Of a stretch of DNA of 64,000 nucleotides, positions 22,360 through 33,382 are shown piece after piece (position 1 is the first letter of the stretch; every line of letters starts with the position of its first letter). The stretch lies in the NCBI RefSeq assembly GCF_031143425.1, contig NC_090438.1:758101823-758165822 (forward strand), given 5' to 3'. This DNA is from Pleurodeles waltl. Its lineage: Eukaryota; Chordata; Amphibia; Caudata; Salamandridae. Both the position numbers and the translations under genes were made by a program. The notes under the pieces are model-generated. The model ran no database searches. It was not told the DNA's origin and saw only the letters and a list, made by a program, of their open reading frames with translations.

Positions 22360-23956
22360 TTAGCCTGTAGGAGTTGAAGTAGTTTGGAATAATGTTCTTA
22401 GTACAGCTTGGCCCACTGTAGCTTGTTGTGCATTTAGTACGTCTACACAGTAGTGTTTAGTAAACGTATGAGGCGTAGACCAGGTTGCAGCCTTACATAT
22501 TTCGCTCATAGGAATGTTTCCTAGAAAGGCCATTGTAGCACCTTTCTTTCTGGTTGAGTGTGCCTTTGGTGTAATAGGCAATTCTTTTGGTTTTAAGATA
22601 GCATGTTTGAATGCATCTGACTATCCATCTAGCAATGCCTTGTTTAGAGATTGGATTTCCTATGTGTGGTTTTTGAAAAGCTATGAACAGTTGTTTTGTT
22701 TTCCTGATTAGCTTTGTTCCGTCAATGTAATACATTAGTGCTCTTTTGATGTCTAATGTATGCAGTGCCCTTTCAGCCACAGAATTTGGTTGTGGGAAGA
22801 ACACTGGCAATTCTACTGTTTGATTTAAATGGAATGGTGAGATTACTTTTGGCAGAAATTTTGGATGTGTTCTTAGAACTATTTTATTGTTGTGTATTTG
22901 AATAAATGGTTCTTGTATGGTAAATGCCTGTATTTCACTTACTCTTCTGAGGGATGTGATTGCAATGAGAAATGCGACCTTCCAGGTTAGATATTGCATT
23001 TCACAGGAATGCATGGGTTCGAAAGGTGGACCCATGAGTCTTGTTAAGACGATGTTAAGATTCCATGAAGGAACTGGTGGTGTTCTTGGTGGTATAATTC
23101 TTTTTAGCCCTTCCATGAATGCTTTAATAACTGGTATTCTAAATAGAGACGATGAATGAGTAGTTTGTAGGTAAGCAGATATTGCTGCGAGGTGTATTTT
23201 TATAGATGAAAAAGCGAGATTTGCTTTTTGCAAATGTAGTAAGTATCCTACTATGTCTTTAGTAGAGGCATGTAATGGTTGTATTTGATTGGCATGGCAG
23301 TAGTAAACAAATCTTTTCCACTTAGATGCATAGCAGTGTCTAGTGGAAGGTTTTCTAGCTTGTTTTATGACCTCCATGCATTCTTGTGTGAGGTCTAAGT
23401 GTCCGAATTCTAGGATTTCAGGAGCCAAATTGCCAGATTCAATGATGCTGGGTTTGGATGCCTGATCTGTTGTTTGTGTTGTGTTAACAGATCTGGCCTG
23501 TTGGGTAGTTTGACATGCGGTACTAGTGAAAGGTCTAGTAGAGTTGTATACCAAGGTTGTCTTGCCCATGTGGGTGCTATCAGTATGAGTTTGAGTTGGT
23601 TTTGACTCAACTTGTTTACTAGATATGGAAGGAGAGGGAGAGGGGGAAAAGCGTACGCAAATATCCCTGACCAACTCATCCATAGAGCATTGCCTTGTGA
23701 TTCGCGGTGTGGGTACCTGGATGCGAAGTTTTGGCATTTTGAGTTTTCTTTTGTTGCGAACAAATCTATCTGGGGTGTTCCCCAAATTTGAAAGTACTTG
23801 TTCAGAACTTGGGGGTGAATTTCCCATTCGTGGACTTGTTGGTGGTCTCGCGAAAGGTTGTCTGCTAGTTGGTTTTGTATTCCTGGAATAAATTGTGCTA
23901 TTAGGCGAATGTTGTTGTGAATCGCCCACTGCCAAATTTTTTGTGTTAGGAGGCAC
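22360..23956 (-). pseudogene. DIRS tyrosine recombinase, copy C (2-base deletion)
   Basis: Recombinase with core region RHCYASKWKRF, SLRRVSE arginine, HSTRKKGATM box and HYCVDV tyrosine. Compared with copy A, two bases are missing near 22577-22590, which shifts the frame between CYLKTKR and the HSTRKKG box; the rest is readable in the next frame down to the stop at 22360. The frame overlaps the RT frame by 547 bases (23410-23956). No AUG is evident at its upstream limit. Confidence 0.87.
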
Positions 23957-25593
23957 AATTGTGTTGAGTGTGTTCCTCCTTGTTTGTTTAAATAATACAT
24001 TGTTGTCATGTTGTCTGTTTTGACAAGAATGTATTTGTGTGTTATTATGGGTTGGAAGGCTTTTAACGCTAGAAATACTGCTAACAGTTCTAGGTAATTG
24101 ATATGAAATTTAGTTTTGTGTATATCCCATTGTCCTTGAATGCTGTGGTGATTGAGGTGTGCTCCCCACCCTGTCATGGAAGCATCTGTTGTTATAACGT
24201 ATTGAGGCACTGGGTCCTGAAATGTCCGCCCTTTGTTTAAATTTTTGCTGTTCCACCATAGAAGCGAGAGGTATGTTTGGCGGTCTACCAACACCAGATT
24301 TTGAAGTTGACCCTGTGCCTGTGACCATTGTGATGCTAGACACTGTTGTAAGGGTCGCATGTGTAGTCTTGCGTTTGGGACAATGGCTATGCATGATGAC
24401 ATCATGCCTAGAAGTTTTAGCACAAATTTTGCTTGTATCTTTTGGTTTGGAAACATAGCACTTATTACCTTGTGGAATGCCTGCACTCTTTGTGGACTTG
24501 GAGTGGCAATTCCTTTTGATGTGTTGATGGTTGCTCCTAGATATTGTTGTGTTTGACACGGTTCTAGGTGTGATTTTGTATAGTTGATGGAAAACCCCAG
24601 TTTGTGAAGGGTTTGTATGACAAATGTGGTGTCGTTTGCGCATTTTTTTACTGTGTTGGTCTTGATTAGCCAATCGTCTAGGTAAGGGAACACATGTATC
24701 TGTTGTCTCCTGATGTGTGCTGCTACTACTGCTAGACATTTTGTGAACACTCTTGGTGCAGTTGTTATTCCGAATGGCAACACCTTGAATTTGTAATGTA
24801 TTCCTTTGAATACGAACCGTAGGTACTTTCTGTGAGAAGGGTGTATTGGTATATGAAAGTACGCATCCTTTAGGTCTAATGTGGTCATGTAATCTTGCTG
24901 TTTGAGCAGTGGAATGATGTCTTGTAGTGTGACCATGTGAAAATGGTCCGATATGATGTAGGTATTTAGTGTCCTGAGATCTAATATTGGTCTTAATGTT
25001 TTGTCTTTTTTTGGAATTAGAAAGTACAGGGAGTAAACTCCTGTGTTTTTTTGTTGTACTGGTACTAACTCTATTGCATCCTTTTGCAGTAGTGCTTGAA
25101 CTTCTAGTCCTAAAAGTTCTAAATGTTGTGGTGACATTTTGCGTGTTTTGGGGGGGATGTTTGGCGGGAAGTTGTGGAATTCTATGCAATAGCCATGTTG
25201 GATTATTGCTAATACCCAATTGTCTGTTGTAATCTGTTGCCAAGATTGGTAGAATTGGCTTAGTCTTCCCCCCACTGGTGTTGAGTGAAGGGGTTGCGTG
25301 ACTTGAAAGTCACTGTTTAGGTGGAGGTGTTTTTGGAGTCTGGAATCTTCCCCTACTCTTTGGGAATTGACCCCCCCGATATCCCCTGAAACCTCCCCTT
25401 TGGAAGGAACCCTGATATGGTGTGGTTCTTGTTTGTTGGCTGGTGGTGTCTGTGGGTTGGCCACGAAACCCCCCTCTAAATGGAGTTTTTCTGAAAGAGC
25501 CTCTGCTCTGCGGGGAGTAGAGTGCGCCCATGGCCTTGGCCGTGTCTGTGTCCTTTTTAAGTTTTTCAATGGCTGTATCCACTTCAGAGCCAA
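23410..25593 (-). CDS. DIRS reverse transcriptase-RNase H, copy C, open
   Basis: Open over up to 727 codons. RT aspartates are visible in TLDLKDAYFHIPI (about residue 243) and YLDD (304-307). RNase H acidic residues are in VITTDASMTGWG (470), LELLAVF (502), KTDNMTT (527) and NQLADNLS (578). A DIRS-type tail with GTPQIDLFATKEN and FAYAFPPLPLLPYL follows. It overlaps gag by 284 bases and the recombinase by 547 bases. The first AUG lies inside the RT domain, and the frame is +1 relative to gag, so translation may use a frameshift or non-AUG start; the start given is only the limit of the open frame. Confidence 0.92.
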   Translation of the reverse strand: MALKWIQPLKNLKRTQTRPRPWAHSTPRRAEALSEKLHLEGGFVANPQTPPANKQEPHHIRVPSKGEVSGDIGGVNSQRVGEDSRLQKHLHLNSDFQVTQPLHSTPVGGRLSQFYQSWQQITTDNWVLAIIQHGYCIEFHNFPPNIPPKTRKMSPQHLELLGLEVQALLQKDAIELVPVQQKNTGVYSLYFLIPKKDKTLRPILDLRTLNTYIISDHFHMVTLQDIIPLLKQQDYMTTLDLKDAYFHIPIHPSHRKYLRFVFKGIHYKFKVLPFGITTAPRVFTKCLAVVAAHIRRQQIHVFPYLDDWLIKTNTVKKCANDTTFVIQTLHKLGFSINYTKSHLEPCQTQQYLGATINTSKGIATPSPQRVQAFHKVISAMFPNQKIQAKFVLKLLGMMSSCIAIVPNARLHMRPLQQCLASQWSQAQGQLQNLVLVDRQTYLSLLWWNSKNLNKGRTFQDPVPQYVITTDASMTGWGAHLNHHSIQGQWDIHKTKFHINYLELLAVFLALKAFQPIITHKYILVKTDNMTTMYYLNKQGGTHSTQLCLLTQKIWQWAIHNNIRLIAQFIPGIQNQLADNLSRDHQQVHEWEIHPQVLNKYFQIWGTPQIDLFATKENSKCQNFASRYPHRESQGNALWMSWSGIFAYAFPPLPLLPYLVNKLSQNQLKLILIAPTWARQPWYTTLLDLSLVPHVKLPNRPDLLTQHKQQIRHPNPASLNLAIWLLKS

Positions 25594-27289
25594 ACAGTTG
25601 TTTCTCGTTGAAGGGCATATTAAGGACAGCCTGCTGGATTTCAGGTTTGAAGCCTGAAGTGCGTAGCCAAGCGTGTCTCCTTATGGTGACAGCAGCGTTG
25701 ACTGTTCTTGCTGCAGTATCGGCTGCGTCTAGTGAAGAGCGGATTTGATTGTTTGAGATCGTTTGTCCCTCTTCCACTATTTGCTGCGCCCTTTTTTGGT
25801 ATTCCTGGGGAAGATGGTCTACGAGAAGTTGCATCTCGTCCCAGTGTGCGCGGTCATATCTGGCCAGCAGCGCTTGTGAATTTGCGATGCGCCTCTGGTT
25901 GGCTGCCTGTGATGCTACTCTTTTCCCTGCCGCATCAAATTTTCGGCTTTCTTTGTCCGGAGGTGGGGCGTCGCCAGATGTATGTGAATTTGCTCTCTTG
26001 CGAGCTGCCCCTACTACCACGGAGTCAGGTGGTAACTGCGAAGTAATAAACACTGGGTCTGTGGGTGGTGGTTTGTATTTCTTATCCACCCTTGGGGTGA
26101 TGGCTCTTGATTTTACGGGCTCTTCAAAAATTTGTTTTGCGTGCCGTAACATCCCTGGTAGCATTGGGAGACATTGATATTGGCTGTGTGTAGCCGAGAG
26201 GGTGTTAAATAAAAAATCATCCTCTATAGGATCGGAATGCAGTTGGACATTGTGGAATTCTGCTGCCCTAGCCACCAGTTGCGAGTATGAGGTACTGTCC
26301 TCTGGCGGTGACGGCTTTGTGGGGTATGACTCGGGATCATTGTCCGGCACTGGGGTGTCATACAGGTCCCAAGCGTCTTGATCCTGATCGTCATGACTTA
26401 TGGTAGTTTGCGCTGGTGAGTGCATTTGTGGTGGTGTTTGTGCCGGCGATGCCTGTGGTGGAGAGGGCGGAGGCGTGACTTTTTTAACCACTTTGGCTTG
26501 TGGTTGTGCGTCATCCTTTGGAAGTCCGATCCTTCTTTTCCTTATGATTGGGGGAAGGGTTGATATCTTCCCTGTGTCTTGCTGGATGTACAGTTTCTTT
26601 TGTGTGTAGTCCGATTCTACACTTTGGAGCTCTTGTCCAAATCTGTGCATTTGGCCACTTATTCCTTGTTCCTCTGAGTAGGATGAAGGTGTGGTATTTT
26701 TCGGCGCCGAGAGAGAATCTTTTTTCGGTTTCGGCACCGACAGAATTTTTGTTCCTTTCGGCATGGATTCTCGGTGCCGATGTTTTTCGGTGCCGGTATC
26801 TTGTTTTTGTCTCTCGGAGCCGCTTTCTCGGCTCCGAGGTTGCTCCATGGCGGTCCCTCGACCGGAGTCGGGTGTCTTCGCTATGGGCGTGCCCTTTTTC
26901 GGCGCCTTCGACAGGTCGCCTGCTTTATGGGTCGAGCCATGGCCTGTTGGCAGTGGCGTCCCCTGGGCTTTCGGTTTGTCGATGGATTTACTTTTCGACG
27001 TCTTACTCACAGTTTGTTGCTGTTGTTCGACGTCGGAGTCTCCGGATTCTGATTCCGGAACCGAGAATGTTTCCTCTTCCTCGTCGAAACGTTTTGTCGA
27101 CGTGGACGCCATTTGTTGACGCCTGGCTCTTCGGTCCCGGAGTGTTTTTCTGGACCGGAAGGCTCGACAGGCTTCACAGGTATCCTCCTTGTGCTCGGGG
27201 GACAAGCACAAGTTACAGACCAAGTGCTGATCTGTATAAGGATACTTACTGTGACATTTTGGGCAGAAACGAAACGGGGTCCGTTCCAT
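25310..27289 (-). CDS. DIRS Gag-like protein, copy C, open (659 aa)
   Basis: Intact Gag-like protein starting at an ATG with MERTPFRFCPKC. Cysteine pair CX2C at residues 9 and 12, then CX2CX4HX4C at 25-38 and a further C at 41. An acidic and basic low-complexity middle follows, then a proline-rich stretch, DDQDQDAWDLYDTPV, the helical conserved region around AANQRRIANSQALLARYD, and a glycine/arginine-rich tail (FRGGFRGQ, QRGGFRGYRGGQ) likely to bind RNA. The zinc-knuckle-like motif sits at the N-terminus, opposite to retroviral Gag. Function as a particle protein is inferred from position. Confidence 0.88.
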   Translation of the reverse strand: MERTPFRFCPKCHSKYPYTDQHLVCNLCLSPEHKEDTCEACRAFRSRKTLRDRRARRQQMASTSTKRFDEEEETFSVPESESGDSDVEQQQQTVSKTSKSKSIDKPKAQGTPLPTGHGSTHKAGDLSKAPKKGTPIAKTPDSGRGTAMEQPRSRESGSERQKQDTGTEKHRHRESMPKGTKILSVPKPKKDSLSAPKNTTPSSYSEEQGISGQMHRFGQELQSVESDYTQKKLYIQQDTGKISTLPPIIRKRRIGLPKDDAQPQAKVVKKVTPPPSPPQASPAQTPPQMHSPAQTTISHDDQDQDAWDLYDTPVPDNDPESYPTKPSPPEDSTSYSQLVARAAEFHNVQLHSDPIEDDFLFNTLSATHSQYQCLPMLPGMLRHAKQIFEEPVKSRAITPRVDKKYKPPPTDPVFITSQLPPDSVVVGAARKRANSHTSGDAPPPDKESRKFDAAGKRVASQAANQRRIANSQALLARYDRAHWDEMQLLVDHLPQEYQKRAQQIVEEGQTISNNQIRSSLDAADTAARTVNAAVTIRRHAWLRTSGFKPEIQQAVLNMPFNEKQLFGSEVDTAIEKLKKDTDTAKAMGALYSPQSRGSFRKTPFRGGFRGQPTDTTSQQTRTTPYQGSFQRGGFRGYRGGQFPKSRGRFQTPKTPPPKQ

Positions 27290-27673
27290 CGGCTTCGATG
27301 TCGCACGCGGTCGGGCCGACCAGGCCCCGATGGGGGATCGAAACTACCCCAAAGTCTTCCGATGATCGGTGTCGATGTACCTAACTATCCCGATACCGAA
27401 CGGAACAATACCGACGCTTTCTTCCGAGATTCTGACTAACTTTCCGAACCGAAACACGGAGCGAAAAGGAATACGTCCGAACCCGACAGCGGAAAAAAAC
27501 AATCTAAGATGGAGTCGACGCCCATGCGCAATGGAGCCGAGGAGGGAGGAGTCCTTCGGTCCCGTGACCAAAAAGACTTCTTCGAAGAAAAACAACTTGT
27601 AATACTCCGAGCCCAACACCAGGCAGCGGACTGTGCCAAACATGTGTATCTGCAGCAACATATGCCATCGAAC

Positions 27674-28499
27674 ACAAGGTTACTTGCCTACAGGTAGGTA
27701 ATGTCTACTGGCATATACGGAATAATATTTCTAATATTCACACCTGTCAAGTTGTGTCTTTATAGTGAAAGTTTACATTTGGTACTCTTTAAAAAGGCCA
27801 GGACCCTTATGCTTTTTAGAAAGGTTCAGCGGTCCAAAACCTGCACAACACAGTAGTAGCAGTCCTATCCAAGATCAAAAGTTAACCAAGGTTAGGAAAA
27901 CAGATGCAGAATTTGTTATAAAGCCTTTCTATGTAAAGAAAAAGCTCCACATAACCTGAGAGAGTATCTGCATACTATATTGGAATCTAACAGAGCATGA
28001 AAGTAGATTCAATTATAACTTGTTTTGCTATAGCGCTTAGAAATGGCAGATATGCAGTATGAAGTGTTATATATAACAGTGACTACAATTATTAAAGTTC
28101 AAGGATTTTTTTTACTTTTATAAGAAGTACTTTTTCTCTCCATCAACGTGCACTCTGTTAGTTTAAACATTACAAACTGCCAAAAGATTCCATGAGTCAC
28201 AGGCTTGCAAATTATTTATAAGAGGCATAATAAAGTGACAATTCATTAAAAGAAGAAAAAACACAGATTATTGTCCATTAGAATGTCACTTAGTAAACCA
28301 AAGGATTCAGGAAAGAAGGGGGTGGAGGTTAAGGGTTTGCACTGAGCCAAAAAAGCGTATGTACATAGGGGTGTAAACTGCCATGCAGAGTAGGGCTATA
28401 ATGGAATATGGAGTGTTGTGTTGTGTGTACGGTGGGAAAAGTAAAAAAACGAAGCCCTATTGCACATTCAACATTTTGTTGTTTACACAGCATGCATAA
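27674..28499. other. EXOC2 intron, no gene seen
   Basis: AT-rich sequence without coding signal. It ends at the first copy of the target duplication of the next element. Confidence 0.45.
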
Positions 28500-28513
28500 T
28501 ATTCTTCTGGGTT

Positions 28514-28726
28514 GCACCGAGGGGGAACCCCTACTAGAGACATGAATGACCAAGCTGGACATACAAGTCCAGATGCGCCCTCTATGTTATGAGATGTTAC
28601 TTCAGAACCACCTGCAGCAACTGTAGTGGAAGAAGGGGGATGATTGATTCTCGGATGTTCATATGATGCTAATTGTCATCTGTAACAAAACTAAATGTCA
28701 ATAAAAATGTATACAAAAAAAAAATT
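28514..28726 (+). mobile_element. Short retroposon (LINE 3' end) with target duplication
   Basis: A 213-base segment between two copies of TATTCTTCTGGGTT (28500-28513 and 28727-28740). It ends with an AATAAA signal and an A-run, so it was inserted by reverse transcription of a polyadenylated RNA. It probably represents a 5'-truncated LINE 3' UTR; a SINE is possible, but no polymerase III boxes were recognised. Confidence 0.78.
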
Positions 28727-28789
28727 TATTCTTCTGGGTTTGAGTGACCGTTTCTCAGTCACTACGCTCTTCGGGCACTCTAAGAGCGC

Positions 28790-29841
28790 ATCTCATTGTG
28801 AGGCTAGGGGATGCTTATGGAAACCCCTGGCCGGTATCCTCGGGTCTCTCTCATTAAAAAAAGGCCTGAGCCCAACCACTAGGGAGGATGCAAATTTCAA
28901 CTTCCAATGAGAAGTAATTGCTTGTTTTGGTAAGAGTAGTGCCAGATTGGTTAGACTCAAAACTGCTCGATGTTTGAGACGTTTATTAATCCCCAATAAC
29001 ATGGATGGTCAATCTTGAGGAATAGGTTTGGCTGAAATGGTAGACAATAGATATAGGTCCAGAATTGTTTAATAAGTTGACATGACCCGAGAATGTGCGT
29101 AGTCAGCCAATGGTTCTGTGCAACAGGGGTGGGGGGGTGAGGCTGCTGCTTGTTAGAAGCTGGCAAAAGAAAACAATTGCTTGCTAAAAGCACCAATCTG
29201 TTTGGATTTTCCATCCCAGAGATTGGTTGGAAAGGAGTTGGGATTAACCATACAGGTCCAAGCTTGTGAAATGGGGCTTTTTGGAGCAGGGTGCTTAGTG
29301 AAGAAATGTGCGTCACCAGGCACAATGTTGTCTGGCGACACAGGAGGACTGCAACATGTTGTTGTCCACATACCTAACAAGGAATCCATGAGGGTGTCAC
29401 TGAATGGCAGCAAGTCCCTAGTGTTGCTGGTTCAGGGTTGGAAGTTAGTGAATCTCTACTAGAACAATGTGGCAAGTCAAGCTCAGCAGCATAACGAAAG
29501 GGAAGTGAGCCATCGCCATCCGTATCCTGGAGCACTCCCTGTTCTGGCACAGGGTCAACATCAAAGCCAAAAAACAATGGAGACCTCTGTTGATAGTTGT
29601 GTTGCGATATAGGCACTGGATTAGAGTTAAACTGTATAACAGACAGTTATACTGTTGCGATCTGGCAGTGCAACACTAATTGATCTCCATCAGTCATCCA
29701 TTCAGGGTCAAACATGAGGATCTGCACTGGGTCTTCTACAATTAACGGTGAAAACGCTTTTGGCATTGGAGCGGCAGAAAGACAGAAATTGGGCAATGTG
29801 GTAGACTGTGAAAGAGATGACACAGACCTATACCTTTCCAT
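28790..29841 (-). mobile_element. Probable L1-like ORF2 C-terminal relic, reversed
   Basis: On the minus strand, THILGSCQLIKQFWTYIY and LLLPKQAITSHWK resemble the C-terminal part of L1 ORF2, in the expected order. Several stops lie between. The upstream part to 29841 is open in pieces but not recognisable, so the left and right limits are uncertain. Confidence 0.4.
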
Positions 29842-29992
29842 GCTACCTTATTTGGAAAAGATGAAAAACAAGCATTGGCAAAGCTTGGAGCGGTCCTCTG
29901 CCACAGTGGGCGTGTGCCAAGGACCGCTCTGAAGCATCTGGGCACACAAGGCAGAAAATTCTTCTGGTGCTGGTACCAGAGGGATTTCCTGT

Positions 29993-30228
29993 AACTGAAA
30001 ATGGCCTCAGGAGCTGGGGAAGAGCTTCCCCAAATCCCGAGGCCATTTTCAGTTTTTTCATTGAAATGACTATCGGCGAGCTGATGTCATTTCAATGAAA
30101 AGGAAATGAGCCAATCAGCTAATTTCACTTTCAATGCATCAGTGCTCATTGGGCTTTTTCAGCCCTCCGAGCACTGATTCAGATGGGGGGGATATCATTG
30201 GAAAGGGGAGAATCTCCCCTTTACAATG
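29993..30228. repeat. Chain of four hairpins
   Basis: Four consecutive inverted repeats. 29993-30054 has perfect 16-base arms AACTGAAAATGGCCTC and its complement, with an inner 8-base pair (TGGGGAAG). 30055-30101 has perfect 16-base arms TTTTCATTGAAATGAC. 30138-30178 has 10-base arms with an inner GGGCT/AGCCC pair. 30196-30228 has AAAGGGGAGA arms with outer CATTG/CAATG. Possibly the end of a non-autonomous DNA element; no target duplication was found. Confidence 0.85.
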
Positions 30229-30289
30229 GTACCTTTCACAAGTGGATCCCGGCCTGGGGACCGCAACAGGAGGGTTATCCCCAAGCAGG

Positions 30290-31180
30290 AATCCACCCAC
30301 TAGACACCAGGGATGAGGGAGCAGCCCCTTTGGCAAGTGCTGGAGTTCCCCCCAAAATGTAAACTATACACACTCTCGGGGGAAAGGATTGTGTTGCTGG
30401 ATGGGTGCCATTACCTCATCTTCCCCATGGGGAGGTAGAAAGCCCACCCACTAGACACCAGAGATTATTTTGGGGAATTCCTAGGGGTGGGGGCTGTTAC
30501 CCCCCAACTCCACCCTAGTGATGCAGAAAGCCCACTGGACAACAGGGATGAATTTATTTTATAATTGCCCCCACCCCCCACAAAAGAGAAACAGAAACAG
30601 TTTTTCTGCACTCCACCCACCCCCAGGGGGGACAAAAAACCTACTAGCTACCAGGGATACTTTAAAAAAGAAAATGCAGGTGTGGGGGCTGCCCAGCATG
30701 GGCATGGACATACCCCCTCCCCCATAAAAATGGGGACACAGTCTTTCTGGCCTCCCACAGGGTACACGGGGGAAAATAGCCAGATCTGCCCCCCCCACAC
30801 CCTCAGGAGCAGGGGAGGCTCAAAGACCACTAGACACCAGGAGTTAATTTTCTTTTTTTTAATTGTAGAGATGGGGCTACCCAGCATGGGCATTGGCATG
30901 GCCATGCCCTCACCACCCACAAAAATGAGAAATAGTCTTTGGGCCAATTACACCCATCTGCCTTGTGTGTCTGGGGGGGGGAGGGGTGAGCAGAAAGCCA
31001 CTAGGATAGCAGGGATTATGTTTCTTTTTTCAATTGTAGGGGTAGGGTCTGCTCAGCATGGGTGTGGCCATCTCTCCACCTCCACAAAAAAGAGGAAACC
31101 ATCTTTCTGCCCCATGGGGTGGGGAGGGGCACAAATCTCACTGTAAGGCACAGGCATACAATTTTAATAAAATAATGGTG
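30290..31180. repeat. Diverged tandem repeat region
   Basis: A motif close to CCACTAGACACCAGGGAT recurs near 30298, 30448, 30527, 30638, 30825 and 30990, spaced 80-190 bases. Between copies lie GC-rich GGGCTGCCCAGCATGGGCAT-like pieces and C-rich or T-rich runs. Open frames here are by-products. It may be the 5' half of the piggyBac-like element that follows. Confidence 0.6.
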
Positions 31181-31439
31181 TGAGTCTTTCCAGCCTAATA
31201 TCATCAGGACTCACCCATACCCCTAAAACCTGAACAATCTTTCTGCTCCACTGTAGACTAAATCATAATGGCAATAAAGAGGACATTTGATTTTTTTGGG
31301 TGTTGTTTTTACAAATGGGCCAGGACAGTTTTGCTAATGCCCAGTATCACTCCACTTACAATGGTGAACAGCTGCACTTTTTGGGCTTGGTACACTGGCA
31401 CCTGAAAAAACCTACCAGACCAAGACAATTCTGAAAACT

Positions 31440-33382
31440 AGAAGTCTGGGGGAGTTCAGGATGGTGTACGTCGCATGCATTCCACACCAATTGCTTACCC
31501 ATTCGGCTCTGCAAACCTCAAACATTGACTAAAACACACAATTTTCTCACATTTCTGTGATGGAAACTTCTACAATCCGAAGGAATCCACAAAATTCCTA
31601 CTAACCGGCATTGCCCCATTTCTGCTGGTAACAATGCTGTACCACTTGTGCGGTTGGGCCTAGTGCCAGCGACAGAAACTGATACAACCAAGGTCAATGG
31701 GAGTCCCCACAAAAGGGCTCCTATTGTCCTTGGTTTGATCTGTTCTTGCCACTGGAAGTAGGCCCAGCCACACAAGTGGCTCAGCATTTTTTATCAGTAG
31801 AAGTGAGGCAATGCTTGGTAGTATGAATGTTATGGATTCCTGCAGATTCCAGATGTTGCCATCAAAGAAATGAGGGAAAAATGTGTGTTTTTAGTCAATT
31901 TTTGAGGTTTGTAAAAGCCTCTGGGTAAAACAATCTGGTGAGAGTTACCCAAGTCAACCCATCCCCAATTCCCACAGGTGTCTAGTTTTTACAAATGTAC
32001 AGGTTTGCTGGGTTTCCCTACGTGCCAGTTGAGCTAAGGTACAAAACCCAACTTTGCAGACAAAGGGTCAGTTTTGCATGGACAAAAAATGTATGTATCT
32101 AGGTTGCATTTTGGGCTGATTCCTGTTGCAGGCACTAGGCCTACCCACACAAATGAGGTGTCATTTTTACCAGAAGACTTAGGAGAATGCTGGGTGGAAG
32201 GAGGTTTGTGGCTCACTGCAGATTCCAGAACATCCCATCACAGAAAGTTGAGGAAAGTGTGTTTTTAGTCAAAGTTTGAGGTTTGCAAGGGATTACGGGT
32301 AATACAACCTGGTGAGAGCCATACAAGTCACCCCATCCTTGACTCCCCTAGGTATAGGCACAATGCATAAAACTAGTTAGTTTTCAGTGGAAAAAGGTGA
32401 TGTGTCCATGTTATGTTTTGCGTGGTTTCCTGTCTTGGGCACTAGGCCTACCCATACAAGTGAGGTACCATTTGTATTGGGAGACTTGGGGGAACACAGA
32501 ATAGTAGAGCAAGAGTTAATACCAATTGTATTTCTCTGTATTTGCACCTTCCAAATGTAAGACAATGTATAAGAAAGAAGTCATTTTGAGAAATACCCTC
32601 CTATTCACATGCTAGTATGGGTCCCCACAAATTCAGAGATGTGTAAAATAAGCCCTGCTCCTAAACTCCATATCTTGTGCCCATTTTGGAAATATATCGG
32701 TTTCCATGATACCTATTTTTCACGGTTTATATTTTACCACATGAATCGCTCTACACCAGGTACACAATGAAAAACTATTGCAAGGCACAGCTCAGTAATT
32801 GGCTCTGGGTACCTTGAGTTCTTGGAAAACACACAAACCCTATATATCCCCACAACCAGAAGGTTCTAGCAGAATAATGGTATATAGCTTTTGTAAACTG
32901 GCCACCGCGATGAAAAGTTACAAATTAAAATGTCACAAATGCTTGTTTTTTTCCTATTAATTTTCAATATTTGTTATTCAAACACTCGGTTTATTTGGGA
33001 AAACCTTGAAGGCTCTAACCAAATGACCCCTTTCTGAATTCCAGATTTTGTCTAGTTTTCATAAAAAGTATAGCTTTCCGGGATCCACCATGGGTTTCTC
33101 ACCCATTTCCACCACAAACTGGAAGAAAGTTGAAAGCATAAAAGTAGGAAAAAAATTGGCTATTGCCCAGTAAAATGCCAAAATTGTGTTAAAAATGATG
33201 GGATTTAGAGAGTGAGAGAGAGATAACATAACTCTGGTGTGGACGGCTTATATGGACAAAATGTTATGAAGGTCTAAGCCGTACTACCCTAAAGAGCATA
33301 AAAAAAGGCTTAGCAGGGGATGTTTGGGGGTAGTGGGTTGGTGCGGGGTAGCGGTTTAGGGGCCTATTAGCGAAAGGGTTAA
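31440..33382. mobile_element. piggyBac-like non-autonomous element, copy 2
   Basis: Homologous to 10625-12370 in copy 1 in the same order and orientation, with the triple motif at 31770, 32147 and 32454. It ends GCGAAAGGGTTAA at 33370-33382, a TTAA end like the start of copy 1. The left limit is unclear and may extend to about 29990. No transposase is seen. Confidence 0.5.

Larger units (their letters stand above)
21924..27673 (-). mobile_element. DIRS-type retrotransposon, copy C (best preserved)
   Basis: About 5.75 kb, same orientation as A and B. Gag and RT/RNase H frames are fully open; the recombinase has one small deletion. Inverted ends and an internal complementary region (22221-22324) are present. 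The left terminal repeat is shorter than in A, lacking part of the segment near 22065. Probably a fairly recent insertion. Confidence 0.94.

Noticed and set aside
29181..29462. Plus-strand frame of 93 codons as a gene
   Set aside because: No recognisable domain, and the opposite strand fits a LINE relic better.
30565..31146. A 193-codon plus-strand frame
   Set aside because: It lies in a diverged tandem repeat and its composition simply follows it.
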